DNA of 64,000 bases from Marinilabiliaceae bacterium ANBcel2 (GCA_029688995.1 JARULA010000001.1:620001-684000), one strand, 5' to 3'. Shown: positions 24,901 through 30,621, counted from the first letter of the stretch. The notes: a model not told the origin generated them from the sequence alone. Translations and numbers: made by a program.

Positions 24901-27900
24901 TCAAAATCTTCCCAATCATCATCACCACTCTCATCGTAACGCCATCTAAAGTTTATATTATCATTTAAATCGTCATGAAAAGTAATGTCATGTTCGGCAC
25001 TATTAATACAGCCGGTATTCAAACTGGTATAGGTATATATAAATGTATATGTTCCCTCTCCATGATCTACAGCCTCTTCAACATCAATTGTTGAAGTATG
25101 GTCACCATTATCAATATACCATGAGGGGTTATCTGTCATACCTCTTATACGCCAACTATTATCCCCGGTTCGAGGACGCCCTTCTATGGTAACTTCACCT
25201 GCATCAGCACAATAATCATCTAAAGCTCCTGTAATATAAACATCCGGTAAAGAGTTAACCACTACCTCTCCATCCATTAAAGTTTCACATCCTCCATCAT
25301 TTGCAAGTACAGTGTATGTTCCTACAAGATACTCGGCACTAAAAGTTATAGAAGAGCCATCACCACCAATTGTTGTTCCGTAAGGATTACTGTCACGCAG
25401 TAACATATATTGAACATCAGTCTCGGTATCCTCTACAGTTATTGAAACATTATCATCTCCTTCACAAGCATCATCACCGATTACACTAAAAGATTGAGGT
25501 TGTTTACTAATAACAACTTCACTATCAATCTCATATTCACAACCACTATTGTCAGCAGTAATATAATAGGTTCCGGGCTCCGACTGGGTAAAAGTTATTT
25601 CACCACCGGTGCCGGTAGTTATGCCAACTCGCTCTCCATCCATATGATTACGATAAAGACGATAAACAATTTCTTCCTGAGAACCGGATAAACGAATGGT
25701 ATGACTAACGCCTCCACAATATGGTGCATCACCATCTATCGATAGCTCAAAATCAAGATCAGGAATTTCAAAAATTTCTATCTCGCCAATCTCAACAGAA
25801 CAGCCTGAAGAGGCATGCGAGGCAATCAGATAATAGATACCGCCCTCACTTACAGGCACATTAAACGTTAAACTCTCGCCACTCCCTGTTACAGTCTCAA
25901 CAACATCATCCGATGGATCATAAAGTGTGTACTCAACATCACTCCCTTCAGAATCCTCCAACTCTACTATAAGCTCATCTCCTTCACACCCTTCGGTTTC
26001 AATTATGGTCTGACTTTGAGGGGTTTGATTTATAATAAAGAGATCTGTAAACTCAATAAAACAGTCCCCTCTTGAAGCTATAACAGAGTACTCCCCTGCA
26101 GTTGTAACTCCGGTAAACTCACCACTTTTACGAGGCTCTCGCACCTGTTCACCATCACGATAAAGGGCATATAAAACTCCATCTTCGGGATTTCCAACCT
26201 CTACCAGATGTGAACTACCTGAACAAAATGTCCCGGTAACAAAAACATCCCTTTCTGCAGGTGGTTGAGCAACAAGAACCTCACCGAGCATGGGAATAAC
26301 ACATTCACCCCTGCGAGCCTCTATTGTATAAGAAGCCTCTTCAGCATCAGTTACATTAAAAATCAACTCACCCCCTGTACCTGAAAGTTGACTCTGGTCA
26401 TCTCCATCTTTTAACAAAAAGTATTCAACATCATCTTCGCTTTCTTCAAGCACTATTTCAATATTATCCCCAACACAACCTTCACCTTCAAACAGAAACT
26501 CTTCGGGATATTGAAACACCTCAAACTCAAATGGTAAAGGCAACATCTCGGGCTCAATATCACAAGAAACAGTCCCTCCACTGGCTTCAACAGAGATAAT
26601 TTCCAACTCTACACTCTCTTCATACTCTCCAGAAATAGTAACTCTATCTAAAGCAGCTCCCTGATCATCACCTACTATTGTATAAGAGAAGTTATCTGTT
26701 CCATCACTAATAACAACTTCCCACTCTATATTTGCCTCACCATAAACAGCAATATCAATCTCAGCATTGGCAGGAGCACACACTCCATTATTTACAAGTG
26801 TTGCATCAACATCAGGGGTAATAAGCCGGGTCACATCAGATATACCATAACAGAGATAATTATCAGTCTCATAAACAGTAAATGTGTACCCACCAGCATC
26901 TTCTGCAGTAAAAGATTGATCACCACCTAAGTAATCACCTCTTTCAACAACACTATTGTAATAACTCCATAAGTAAGATACCTCCTTTTGATCATCCTCT
27001 ACCATAAGAGGATAATTCCCATAACTACCTGTTAATTGAATTTCATCATCACATAAAACAACTACTCCCAACGGCTCTAATGTAACATTAGAAATTTGAT
27101 AATCACCTACATAAACAGTCTCATATCCCGACCATTGATTTGAATTATTTGGCAAAGTTTGATCCGTATGAGCAACAACAGTATAGGTGCCATAATCCTC
27201 AACATGATAAGTCTCTCCGTCTCCAACCTCCTCTTCATCCTCATCAATCCATGTATAATAATAGTTAGTATTATCAAAAGGGCGGACATAAAGAGTGAAG
27301 TCGGGGGCATCATCACTACATACCGACTCTCCACCTTCAACACGCAGTTGCAGATCCCCTACACTTATCTCAATTGTGTTGGTTATTGTTATACAACCAT
27401 TATTATCAGTAGCAACTGAATAGAGTTGATAAACCTCATCATCGTCTATATTTATAGAGTAAGAGTTGCTGGTATGACTATCAACTTGAAGATTACCATT
27501 TGGCATCTCCCTTTTATAAAAAAGATATGCAGCGGCATCATCTGGAGAGACGGTAAAAGAGTAGCTATCTGGCTCAGTTAATAGAACATCTGAAGTATTA
27601 CTATCTTCATTTAACAACTCAAAAAAGGTTCCGCCAGAGGTTCCTGTTAAATTAAAAGTATAAATGTTGTTGGCATTTCTTCTGTAAACCACACTATATG
27701 TTTCACCCTCTTCAATGCCATAAAAATAGGCATCTCCAGCTCTATCCGATATTGAAAGTCCGTCCAAATCAATCCAGTTACCACCTCCCTGGTGACCTGG
27801 AGGTATATTAATATCATCATCATTGAACAAATCACTCACAAAAATAACATCACCACACACATCAACATCATATTGACCATATGTATTAACTCCGGAGAAA

Positions 27901-27956
27901 CCGAAAAGGAGAAAAAATGTGATTATAATGCCGCGAATAGTAAAACTCCAAACCAT
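6987..27956 (-). CDS. Giant SprB-like secreted repeat protein (6,989 aa) with T9SS type B sorting domain
   Basis: A single uninterrupted frame of 20,970 bp. Approximate order by residue: signal peptide 1-28 (ends VNTYGQ); about 16 Cys-led Ig/PKD-like modules to ~1575; about 35 SprB-type repeats (~89 aa each, pattern V-C-G--G-I---SGG---Y---W then L-AG-Y-V-V-D--GC) from ~1575 to ~4690; Ig-like linker modules to ~5145; 19 modules of ~82 aa (A-AG-D--VC----L-A--P--G-G-W ... L--G-N-FRWTI) to ~6720; two PKD domains with WDFGDGN and WNFGDGS; and a CHU_C/type B C-terminal domain (EIFNRWGQKIFE, NGWDGRYEG) to the end. The protein is strongly acidic. SprB in Flavobacterium is the moving surface adhesin of gliding; similar proteins also act in attachment. 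PorP/sprF lies directly downstream. Gliding is not proven; adhesion or polysaccharide binding is equally possible. Confidence 0.95.
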   Translation of the reverse strand: MVWSFTIRGIIITFFLLFGFSGVNTYGQYDVDVCGDVIFVSDLFNDDDINIPPGHQGGGNWIDLDGLSISDRAGDAYFYGIEEGETYSVVYRRNANNIYTFNLTGTSGGTFFELLNEDSNTSDVLLTEPDSYSFTVSPDDAAAYLFYKREMPNGNLQVDSHTSNSYSINIDDDEVYQLYSVATDNNGCITITNTIEISVGDLQLRVEGGESVCSDDAPDFTLYVRPFDNTNYYYTWIDEDEEEVGDGETYHVEDYGTYTVVAHTDQTLPNNSNQWSGYETVYVGDYQISNVTLEPLGVVVLCDDEIQLTGSYGNYPLMVEDDQKEVSYLWSYYNSVVERGDYLGGDQSFTAEDAGGYTFTVYETDNYLCYGISDVTRLITPDVDATLVNNGVCAPANAEIDIAVYGEANIEWEVVISDGTDNFSYTIVGDDQGAALDRVTISGEYEESVELEIISVEASGGTVSCDIEPEMLPLPFEFEVFQYPEEFLFEGEGCVGDNIEIVLEESEDDVEYFLLKDGDDQSQLSGTGGELIFNVTDAEEASYTIEARRGECVIPMLGEVLVAQPPAERDVFVTGTFCSGSSHLVEVGNPEDGVLYALYRDGEQVREPRKSGEFTGVTTAGEYSVIASRGDCFIEFTDLFIINQTPQSQTIIETEGCEGDELIVELEDSEGSDVEYTLYDPSDDVVETVTGSGESLTFNVPVSEGGIYYLIASHASSGCSVEIGEIEIFEIPDLDFELSIDGDAPYCGGVSHTIRLSGSQEEIVYRLYRNHMDGERVGITTGTGGEITFTQSEPGTYYITADNSGCEYEIDSEVVISKQPQSFSVIGDDACEGDDNVSITVEDTETDVQYMLLRDSNPYGTTIGGDGSSITFSAEYLVGTYTVLANDGGCETLMDGEVVVNSLPDVYITGALDDYCADAGEVTIEGRPRTGDNSWRIRGMTDNPSWYIDNGDHTSTIDVEEAVDHGEGTYTFIYTYTSLNTGCINSAEHDITFHDDLNDNINFRWRYDESGDDDWEDFEEGEELLICYDEGDILLEGYFIDSGDAIEAGSFSGSEGLSFYDDGVAIFDPEEAGNGLHTIIYTYIDEETGCLGEVEHEIQIGVTLSIEGDPLDYVYCWDDAVIEWYGTPEIGDPDEGLLSVYYVDENGDLSLINSKIGTDSDNRLEINPSLLDAGNYIVRYEFEDDAGCTNILDEEFVIEEEFDASFVTESGITQFCLNSGEVVLEPAPDASPFGTYYGDIPGSSAYISGNRFSPYIAGVGDHIIYREVSSGNCNAIAQLTVTVLDLPDIEVIVNDNYCEFDSPDRIELNVEDNSGDFIFRVTQFGASGRSPLFVYDSNGDPDYFDEIEVLDGATSDIYFDPQYVGPGTYRFEFEYVHPSNGCSNVIEKEVVVDPVRYVNFDDNISGDDYSYCRNIGEVLFTATFSDGSGVPEGSYSISSSSDALTNYNDGTARLDVSVMSAGEYTITYRYENINGCTSERVKSIEVLSTPSLYSVEGGGYYCSGEEGVEVLLSNSQTGVEYELYLNGNPLPVSVTEEGSGGEISFGNQTAEGAYSVMARNISTDCMQLMDGEVDIVINEVSLDFESVIPVSCYGDNNGEVEVSASGGSAPYSYYLYNSNGDLLNSNNSGRFANLSAGEYEVDVVDNIGCTIASTRGVEVTQPAAEISFNFSSSPAACGDCTIGDDCEGGAQIFDINGGTPDYDIVWHDSNGDEVAFTANNGLAIVNVPAGDYTVTVTDANGCEVSEVIEVDMVPAIYLTEVESERINVECYGSTTGEFVVVASGGAADAEYQFSIDQNNWRNPDVEGGSERTFQNLSAGTYPVYVRDRNYPRCIYELSSAVIITQPQELTISERVSEHIDVTCHNGDDGAFEVTATGGSGNYQFSVNNGAWNDSPLYQSLTAGTYLVKVRDADYSSCESSSIEIVINEPSLLTIDSYDKSNPLCYLGNDGSLSVSASGGVGNYVYQLSGEVSRDAQSSPLFENLPAGTYSVTVFDENGCSYQYSNIILEQPSSELSVGLVEENPVSCRGAGDGSFTIRASGGSGDYRFSVDDGDNWYDNGTPQYSYEDLSAGVYEVLVEDINGCSSSIEIEVIEPDSDFVLSGSVESHVTCYQGEDGAISVTGGGGASDNGVIYRLYQFENSDWVWKSSAHYTDLQSHLFDNLNAGSYLVRGFDDNGCSDEIEFEIDQPDSQIVIDVETINHVSTPGGSDGSISISVTGGVTDEGSYSEIIWEGENLNGDDISDELTSGVFQQVGLEAGNYSVEVIDLNGCSHAYNNIVVNEPGQPLGLNIDITHPGPCYGEENGRISLSALGGVPAYSIVLYRGGVEVAKTGSGEGYAYYEGLPAGTYIAQIADASDNPVVTETIELITPDGVELNFTKEGDVTCYGESNGVVSFSASGGVPFDDNGTHYYSYNIVPLNGGPGFNGEISPGESVTINSLVVGEYEIYVEDEKGCTQSQEFVIDQPLELGVDVINRSDISCYGDSNGEILISVTGRPGGTLFEYEWEKLVEGGSVNSDADWQSYSGSENSRELNDLSSGIYRVIAQEVGAGCIVLSAPIYIEEPSELELTIDSKRNVTTCFGGDNGEVRLDITGGVPPYQVDYGTVSFDWSGGGLAVADNLTEGYYTFTVTDANGCSSSIEDLYISQPGEILVSDFEYAMGCDPLSGRISMSVEGGLLDSDDNYNYIIRVVNTTNNQTYSQFYSYSSTQESIDVLIENLPRGHYNITIEDQNSSDPALCTPEFDFELVPLTVEAAVMHATCSGVDDGSISLTVYGGSGEYEFDWDGVDGFSADSRDVSELSAGEYSVTVTDVVEGCELDYIYSVANDFSLDVTASVDKDASCYGESDGIVSAVAVGGEGDYEYRWSTFDNTSGEWESLATGSVIDNLSSGRYRVKAVDINGCAVLSDEIELLSPEDFSAEEQEEFTSNVSCNGGSDGHFRVLPSDGRDYEYSIDGGLTWQGSRRFDGLSAGSYLVSVRESDTGCYKLDLFDVLIEEPEVFEITDIEIIDVDCRGSFNGSAHIFVAGGASSEGADFLLFRENSNSAWVYYDGVIDNSNGNYLFEELQFGEYKIEVKDANGCVTEQEFAVSQPDELTVDIDVTHLSLHDSSDGVISVNNISGQNAPYNVTLTYPDPDNPSESITTTEHSLLYEGLISGEYIVHIESSGENCVDDFAVTITEPGELAVDFGYDDVSCYGGDDGRITVSIARSDGPPYTIDWEGNLSTGDVVNGSETVSDSNFEIASLISGTYTVLVSDAAGHEVEHVITIDEPLSFEVDLVVDDHISCYGAGDGVIQLRSYTDRDQSEINQYEVIWSGPQFSREGLLGEDNIVTLENLSNSGSYNVKVTDNNGCIYRSSITLNEPEELDILVSEKRHVSCNGGDNGYITVNVEGRPEGTIFYYEWEEYDSENEEWNVITEEDQHTINNIEAGVYRVTASEHNTLCEITSGDIVIGEPNQLSINTEVYNISTCYGDNSGEIVITANGGTTPYNIVWSSTGGVNSWNGSSLRISDLTAGDYTFELQDYNDCIITHTVTVTEPGEMVVSDITHSIGCEEGDLGQLSFNILGGRAVEDFYHYRVSLLHESGTEYGYTVSPFDPSVNPGEREVYIDGLPEGLYNLKVTDLNSTSSTKCLFEYQFELENIDVSETILHPVCPGSNDGSINLQITGGSGNYSYSWSREGDPGYSASTRDISGLRSGVYTLLLEDVERGCTNEYSYILNESRRLIINGTVNDITCYGEDNGSIIINEVENALSNVEYYWNGSTEAGEDRISGLSPGTYSLEVIDEDGCSAAKTFTVNEPDRIEFYFESHLECDDQYNRSVQLSGLSGGVEPYTFNWSGAGEFDISDDQLTIDNISRSGEYGVQIIDDNGCSVRENISVYGDINVDVSVTDVTCAGGNGGRVVLEITGGSGSYSYDWIGDNGFNASTRDITNVEAGIYEVVITDNNQYCEDSDQFYSVEYEVEVREPAPLIISGVTSNIECYGDNNGSIELDVNGGSGLYDYHWTTTNGSGIQQGVGDQSKLTGGSYNVRVADERGCINEETFVIDEPEELTFELEINDTNCDGENSIEILNAGGGTGDYKFNWDGPGAGEVSGDDIRTDLPGGEYTVTMIDVGTTRNCYVERSVSLVKPLEVEYVASHPLCEGSNDGAIELTPVNGVAPYSYEWSSDDGSGLITDSRNQSGLSPGVYTVTLTDSNSKGDPGCSYELEIELEPIHKIEVDKSITDVRCFGGHNGAISLTVAGGSGNYIYSWNGPDGFTSSDKSVDNLVAGSYTVTITDDELSSCSVTRSFTVNQPDDGVVVTDVNIEEVLCRGEATGSIGIDIEGGTEPYSFNWTGPANLMSPDAQNIDGLVAGDYYLVITDGNSCQYNFGPYNVPEPDEELLIESYDVEHVAVTGESSGSISIVVSGGSGSYQIEWSVFDNDLDDYDLLEEQSNSTVASDLPAGLYRVEVFDGNGCFTAIENIIVDQPGEELSMFIEKLNAGACRNSSNGKIDVTVSGGTLPYTSLTLYKGTEVVEEVINSNRLTVSELNAGDYEVVAVDANGSEVRDDVTILQPDKLNLAITDRVDVDCYESLTGSITLSAGGGVPVDNKEYYIALLGGPAQTGSYEHISPNEDFTFDNLPAGSYIVRLIDDSNVKRVKGDNNSFEEGYGDGTYNIYNDCFIEKEVVINQPEAEVNITVQPDDQYVCEGEKPLLNISVRGWTIDPDDESTHLDVTLNDGNSYRVDNSSYFFEPQDYPVNSITKYSVAEVRAADSDCLKGYGTGEATVIMNPLPTASVYGDGRMCYGDSRNIGFDLTGNGPWTIIYSDGTNEYTITDITSSPYILEVSPEESTSYELVEVSDSYCRGTVSGSAEIIVEPLTTVELTGGDSDPVICRGDETHLRFHFSSLDGAPWRIYYEEVVDINGNEVVEEKSRTVSEDMLTQDEDYFEFVVSPSITTTYRITSIVDSNAGEINCDGVVQGSEVKVLVNQLPVYPSEIYGEERACQTSQVEYYVDEINYATGYIWEVPFGAEVVQGNGTRNITVEFSEEAESGYISVYGTNGCGAGPVRRIYINVDKLPQDIGEIVGETDLCAGSTRVPYYIDPLPDASGYNWELPNGFTVDGNGGNYILVDIDPQLDQYSGIIKVTPYNECGESIESAEIEVTIHPNPIADAGLNQNVCETDAVLNARTDHHESSWSGEWSVIPGFGSAIIEDNEDPSSVVSNLSRGDVHFQWKVTTDNGCVDFDEVVIRNNTLPVNASVESDVVCDGSVVVTGTSLPDFDNVTGEWSAVYPESSAVSFESATTAETDVHDLYPGLNRLRWTITQNGCDSYAEVEVVNNQVDEATIEGPALVDLCSDEITLRANVPEEGSGRWSIVKGYGNISDRDDAEIDITDISRGENIFRWTISKGGCSSYSEVVVRNNIVEVDAGRDDVVCDNFVTLEGSALDGSTTGYWSLIDGGGSFVDGGDPNTLVTELDRGDNIFEWSVTKYGCTTSDQVTITNDTPSTASVGSDLDLCSFETELSANTPDVGSGRWSVVSGSARFAERDNPETFVDRLGHGENILRWTITNGACTSKADLVVNNRHVEVDAGDDFVSCSRTVTLNGSEVPEGMEGEWRVLQGEGGATIPSGSEGNSELTVGGVDYGLNGFVWTINYDGCESSDIVYVTNDMPASISGNDIVPVDAGPNQNIASQVTNMQALPLYQGEGEWMLISGGADIVDPSDPRTAVENIRRGENTFRWIVTNGDCSVTETVVITNGEVIAANAGADESVCENFVRLNGNDPDVALGEWTVVQGSATFDDPHDPRTWARNLGPDENILRWTIHSANTSSSDEVVITNNQPDQARAGYDDAVCETWFDLEGNIPGHNLGTGEWSLYSGGGEFVDSSDPNTRVENMAYGENRYIYTITKEGCLTSDTVTIINGTPTEAIAGEDVEICTDEFRLQPNVPTYGEASWRIGSVGNARFEGNRVYDLAPGRNELIYEISTDYCSSQDVITIVNNEPSEAYAGRERRVCTDEVYLNATIPELGEGSWERINAGEIEDITDPNTFVTGLTRGPNHFRWTVDNDGCLSVDEVIIYYDMIDAYAGEDDLICSDTYELEANNPLPGEGTWGVVGGSGSAQFEDPNDPYTTVTNLDRGENILTWTINHGECTSVATVTIINDSPDTPDAGSNRNRCDDYIVLEGNVPEFGQGSWTIRNGGGDFSSNIYPDSPENDPAARVDNLRFGSNIFRWTIETENCVAYDDVEIRYSTIEANAGGDEWVVCDNEAELEANNPGPGRGSWSVPGGEGSANFVNSSDPGTTVTNLRRGTNRLRWTITHDGCTTHDDIVVINNLPSSAYAGNNDQVCSDEITLDASEPEIGSGQWEISSGSAEFVDGADVAKTQVRNLEKGENIFVWRTTSDDGMCSLEDEVIIRNDEPSDAYAGADYEEVCESQFSLKAATPDYGTGSWSIIEGGGNFDDTENPRATISSLDHGRNILRWTVSEGRCSKSADIELINNTPTRANAGPDIEDCKNYHTLDANVPGYYDDARWERVSGYGEFADINDPKTEVTDLGFGENVFRWTITKGSCSTSDVVSIYNMVPDQAFAGSDQTDVCQTYTVLNANDPESGEGSWEVVKGKGRFEDSSQYNTVVRDLGFGENIFRWKVSYGECSTEDEVVVINKHTDVYAGEDQIVYEPEALLNANNAGDLDATWKIVGDSPAQFEDERFFNTRVHNLYEGINTFQWEIDVDGCVVSDQVSIEYRRVPDAGFITDRDEGCYPLEVSFTNYSEGGSQFLWDFGDGNTSGDRNPVHTFEEPGVYDVRLVAPGPDGRDGVYTRPVTVHGHPVADFTVNPEVVYVPGENVRFYDLSTDAVSWEWNFGDGSFSVERNPEHAYQNEGIYDIELIVSSEQECVDTLVVENLIEARPQGFVKFPNAFKPRPGGAEGAVDPSSEYVVVFKPAFKDVDEFKLEIFNRWGQKIFETDDIENGWDGRYEGDLAPQAVYVYMVSGRYINGREFRKTGTVMLVR

Positions 27957-28287
27957 AAAGTCTATTTATATAAAAAAGAGTAAACTCAACCAATATGTAA
28001 AATAGTGTAAAAAAGATCAAATATCAACTTAATACAACTATTTTATAGATACGCAAAAATACCAAAAAAAGTTAGCCCCACGATACTTAAAGGTGATTAA
28101 CAAATTGATCCTTCTTTCAAAAATTATGGATATCAGTGAGTATCACTCACAAACAAAAAAAGGTTGTTGGTCAAACTTAACTTTTTTTAACTAAAAAAAC
28201 GTAACCCTGGTAACTTTGCTTAATTGACAATATTTTAACTAAATTCGACAGTAGAATCACCAACAACAAAATATAAAGCATTTTACT
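27957..28287. promoter_or_regulatory. Divergent control region between the giant gene and gdhA
   Basis: This 331-bp gap has no credible gene. It holds a minus-strand -7 box for the giant gene (TATTTTTG, 28061 to 28054), giving a leader of about 90 nt. A plus-strand -7 box for gdhA (TAACTTTG, 28211-28218) gives a leader of about 65 nt. A perfect dyad (GTGAGT-ATC-ACTCAC, 28136-28150) lies between them, where a regulator could affect both genes. Neither -7 box has a clear TTG at -33. Confidence 0.4.
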
Positions 28288-29610
28288 ATGAAAAAATTTC
28301 TTGATAAGATAAAAGAGAAAAACAAAGAGGAAGATGAATTTATACAAGCAGTAGAAGAGGTTGTAGAAAATGTATGGGATTATTATCTCGAAAACCCGAT
28401 TTACCAAAAACACAATATTTTAGAAGCAATCATTGAGCCCGAAAGAGTAATAATATTTAGAGTTCCCTGGGTTGATGATCAGGGCAAGATGCATATAAAT
28501 CGTGGCTACAGAGTTGAATACAACTCAGCTATCGGTCCGTACAAAGGTGGAATACGCTTCCATGCAAGCGTTAAATTGAGCAATCTCAAGTTTTTAGGGT
28601 TTGAACAGACTTTCAAAAACAGTTTAACCTCGCTACCAATGGGGGGAGCAAAAGGAGGCGCCGATTTTAGTCCGAGAGGCAAATCGGATAATGAAATAAT
28701 GAGGTTTTGCCACTCTTTTATGCAGGAGCTTTACAGGCATCTGGGAGAAAATACTGATATTCCGGCAGGGGATATAGGTGTTGGTGCAAGAGAGATTGGA
28801 TATCTGTTTGGAATGTACAAAAAACTCAAAAATGATTTTACCGGAGTATTTACCGGTAAGGCAAGAGAGTATGGAGGAAGCCAAATACGTCCCGAAGCAA
28901 CAGGTTATGGAGCAATTTACTTTATAAATGAGATTTTAGCACGCAAAGGACAAGCTATAAAAGGAAAAAAAATAGCAATCTCGGGCTTTGGAAATGTTGC
29001 ATGGGGAGCAGCCAAAAAAGCAAATCATCTGGGGGCTAAAGTAATTACCTTATCGGGACCCGATGGCTATATATATGATAAAGAGGGAGTGAGCGGAGAA
29101 AAGATAGATTATATGTTAACGCTACGCAATACAAATTTAGATATAGTTGAACCATACGCAAAACAATTTAATTTGCCCTTTTTTAAAGGGGAAAAGCCGT
29201 GGAAAGAAAAGTGCGATATTGCACTGCCATCAGCTATACAAAATGAGCTAAACAGAGAAGATGCCGAATGTTTAATTAAAAACGGATGTTCTATAATAGC
29301 GGAGGCTTCAAATATGGGTTGCACGGCCGAAGCGGCAAAAATTGCTGCAAAAGAAATTATCTTTGCACCGGGTAAAGCAGTTAATGCAGGGGGAGTAGCG
29401 GTGAGCGGACTAGAAATGTCGCAAAATAGTATGAGAATAGATTGGACCCGCAATGAGATAGAGGAAAAACTAAAAACAATAATGAAAAACATTCACAATA
29501 GTTGTGTTAAATTTGGAACCGATCTAAATGGAAATACAGATTATGTAAAGGGAGCTAACATTGCAGGATTTGTTAAAGTTGCAGAGGCAATGATAGCACA
29601 AAAAGAGTAA
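28288..29610 (+). CDS. gdhA: Glutamate dehydrogenase (hexameric GdhA type)
   Basis: The 440-residue enzyme catalyses reversible reductive amination of 2-oxoglutarate with ammonia. The class I hexameric pattern is clear: GYRVEYNSAIGPYKGGIRFH near residue 75, the catalytic-lysine block LPMGGAKGGADF near residue 115, DIPAGDIGVGAREIGYLFG near residue 155, and the Rossmann segment AISGFGNVAWGAA near residue 230. Length matches bacterial NADP-type enzymes (~445 aa), but coenzyme preference cannot be fixed by eye. It lies 4 nt upstream of tatD, so the two are cotranscribed. A TAnnTTTG box is at 28211. It would assimilate ammonium or degrade glutamate, depending on conditions. Confidence 0.96.
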   Translation: MKKFLDKIKEKNKEEDEFIQAVEEVVENVWDYYLENPIYQKHNILEAIIEPERVIIFRVPWVDDQGKMHINRGYRVEYNSAIGPYKGGIRFHASVKLSNLKFLGFEQTFKNSLTSLPMGGAKGGADFSPRGKSDNEIMRFCHSFMQELYRHLGENTDIPAGDIGVGAREIGYLFGMYKKLKNDFTGVFTGKAREYGGSQIRPEATGYGAIYFINEILARKGQAIKGKKIAISGFGNVAWGAAKKANHLGAKVITLSGPDGYIYDKEGVSGEKIDYMLTLRNTNLDIVEPYAKQFNLPFFKGEKPWKEKCDIALPSAIQNELNREDAECLIKNGCSIIAEASNMGCTAEAAKIAAKEIIFAPGKAVNAGGVAVSGLEMSQNSMRIDWTRNEIEEKLKTIMKNIHNSCVKFGTDLNGNTDYVKGANIAGFVKVAEAMIAQKE

Positions 29611-29614
29611 TACA

Positions 29615-30379
29615 ATGATTGACACACATTCACACATCTATTCAAAAGCATTTAACAGCGATCGAGAAGAGATGATTAAAAGGGCTGTTTCACAAGGTGT
29701 AAATTCTGTTTTAATGCCAAATATCGATTCAACATCGATAGATGCAATGCTAAGGTGCGAAGAAAGAGCACCAAAGCTATGTAAAGCAATGATGGGCCTG
29801 CATCCAACATCTGTTAAAAAAGATTTTAAAGAGGAGCTGAAAATTATTGAAAAGTGGGTAAACAGAAGAGAGTTTATAGCAATAGGCGAAACAGGATTAG
29901 ACCTCTATCACGACACCACTTTTATAAACGAACAGAAAGAAGCTCTTAAAATTCAGTTAAAATGGGCAGTAGAGCTTGATATTCCAATAGTTCTACATGT
30001 ACGAGATGCATTTAACGAAGTTTTCGATCTGTTAAGCAGCTGCTATGACAGCAGATTAAAAGGGGTGTTTCACAGTTTTTCTGGTAACATTGAAGATGCA
30101 AAAAAAGCATTATCACTAGAAGGATTCTATCTTGGAATTAACGGCACGGTCACTTATAAAAACTCAAATTTACCAAACATTTTAAAAGAGACAGGATATA
30201 AAAAATTAATGTTTGAAACAGACGCCCCTTATCTATCACCGGTTCCTAAAAGAGGGAAACGTAATGAACCCTCTTATATTAACTATACAGTAACAAAAGC
30301 AGCAGAAATATTTAATGTTAAAATAGAGGAGTTAACAGAGGTAACAGATAGAAATGCGAAAGAACTTTTTAATTTATAA
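29615..30379 (+). CDS. TatD-family metal-dependent hydrolase (putative DNase)
   Basis: The 254-residue TIM-barrel protein has the metal ligands of the TatD family in order: MIDTHSHIY (HxH) at the start, IGETGLDLY (Glu) near residue 93, LHVRDA (His) near residue 128, FHSFSG (His) near residue 152, and FETDAPYLSP (Asp) near residue 203. TatD enzymes are cytoplasmic 3'-5' exonucleases or DNases linked to DNA repair, and some act on other substrates. It starts 4 nt after gdhA and is translationally close-coupled, a common arrangement with unrelated housekeeping genes. The standard length supports an intact gene. Confidence 0.93.
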   Translation: MIDTHSHIYSKAFNSDREEMIKRAVSQGVNSVLMPNIDSTSIDAMLRCEERAPKLCKAMMGLHPTSVKKDFKEELKIIEKWVNRREFIAIGETGLDLYHDTTFINEQKEALKIQLKWAVELDIPIVLHVRDAFNEVFDLLSSCYDSRLKGVFHSFSGNIEDAKKALSLEGFYLGINGTVTYKNSNLPNILKETGYKKLMFETDAPYLSPVPKRGKRNEPSYINYTVTKAAEIFNVKIEELTEVTDRNAKELFNL

Positions 30380-30426
30380 AACAAAACTCAAAAATAGTTA
30401 AATCGGCAAATTTAACTTCTCTAAAA

Positions 30427-30454
30427 TTGTATTTGAACTTTTTTTTGTATTTTG
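30427..30454 (+). promoter_or_regulatory. Candidate promoter for the exbB-exbD cluster
   Basis: TTG at 30427-30429 and TATTTTG at 30448-30454 are separated by 18 bp. The -7 box is one base short of TAnnTTTG. It would give a leader of about 160 nt containing a nested hairpin. Confidence 0.35.
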
Positions 30455-30468
30455 CGAACTATAATGAG

Positions 30469-30542
30469 AGGATAGTAACAGGAAAAATGAAAATTATTTT
30501 ATTTGGTTTTCATTATCTATAAATTTAATTTTGTTCTATCCT
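30469..30542 (+). promoter_or_regulatory. Nested inverted repeats and 11-codon ORF in the exbB leader
   Basis: Outer arms AGGATAG (30469-30475) and CTATCCT (30536-30542) are perfectly complementary. Inside them, AATGAAAA (30486-30493) pairs with TTTTCATT (30507-30514). The inner hairpin covers an ATG (30487) opening an 11-codon frame MKIILFGFHYL that ends at 30522, preceded by CAGGAAAA. This could be a leader-peptide or structure-based control element; function is unknown. Confidence 0.3.
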
Positions 30543-30621
30543 ATTAATAAAAAAATCAATATTTTAATTTTCACATTTTGAGTATTAACAAACCAATACA
30601 AATTCAAATTAAGAACACATT

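Noticed and set aside
28224-28229. TTGACA as a sigma-70 -35 box for gdhA
   Set aside because: Bacteroidota do not use the E. coli -35/-10 pair, and no TATAAT lies at 17 bp; the TAnnTTTG box at 28211 fits better.
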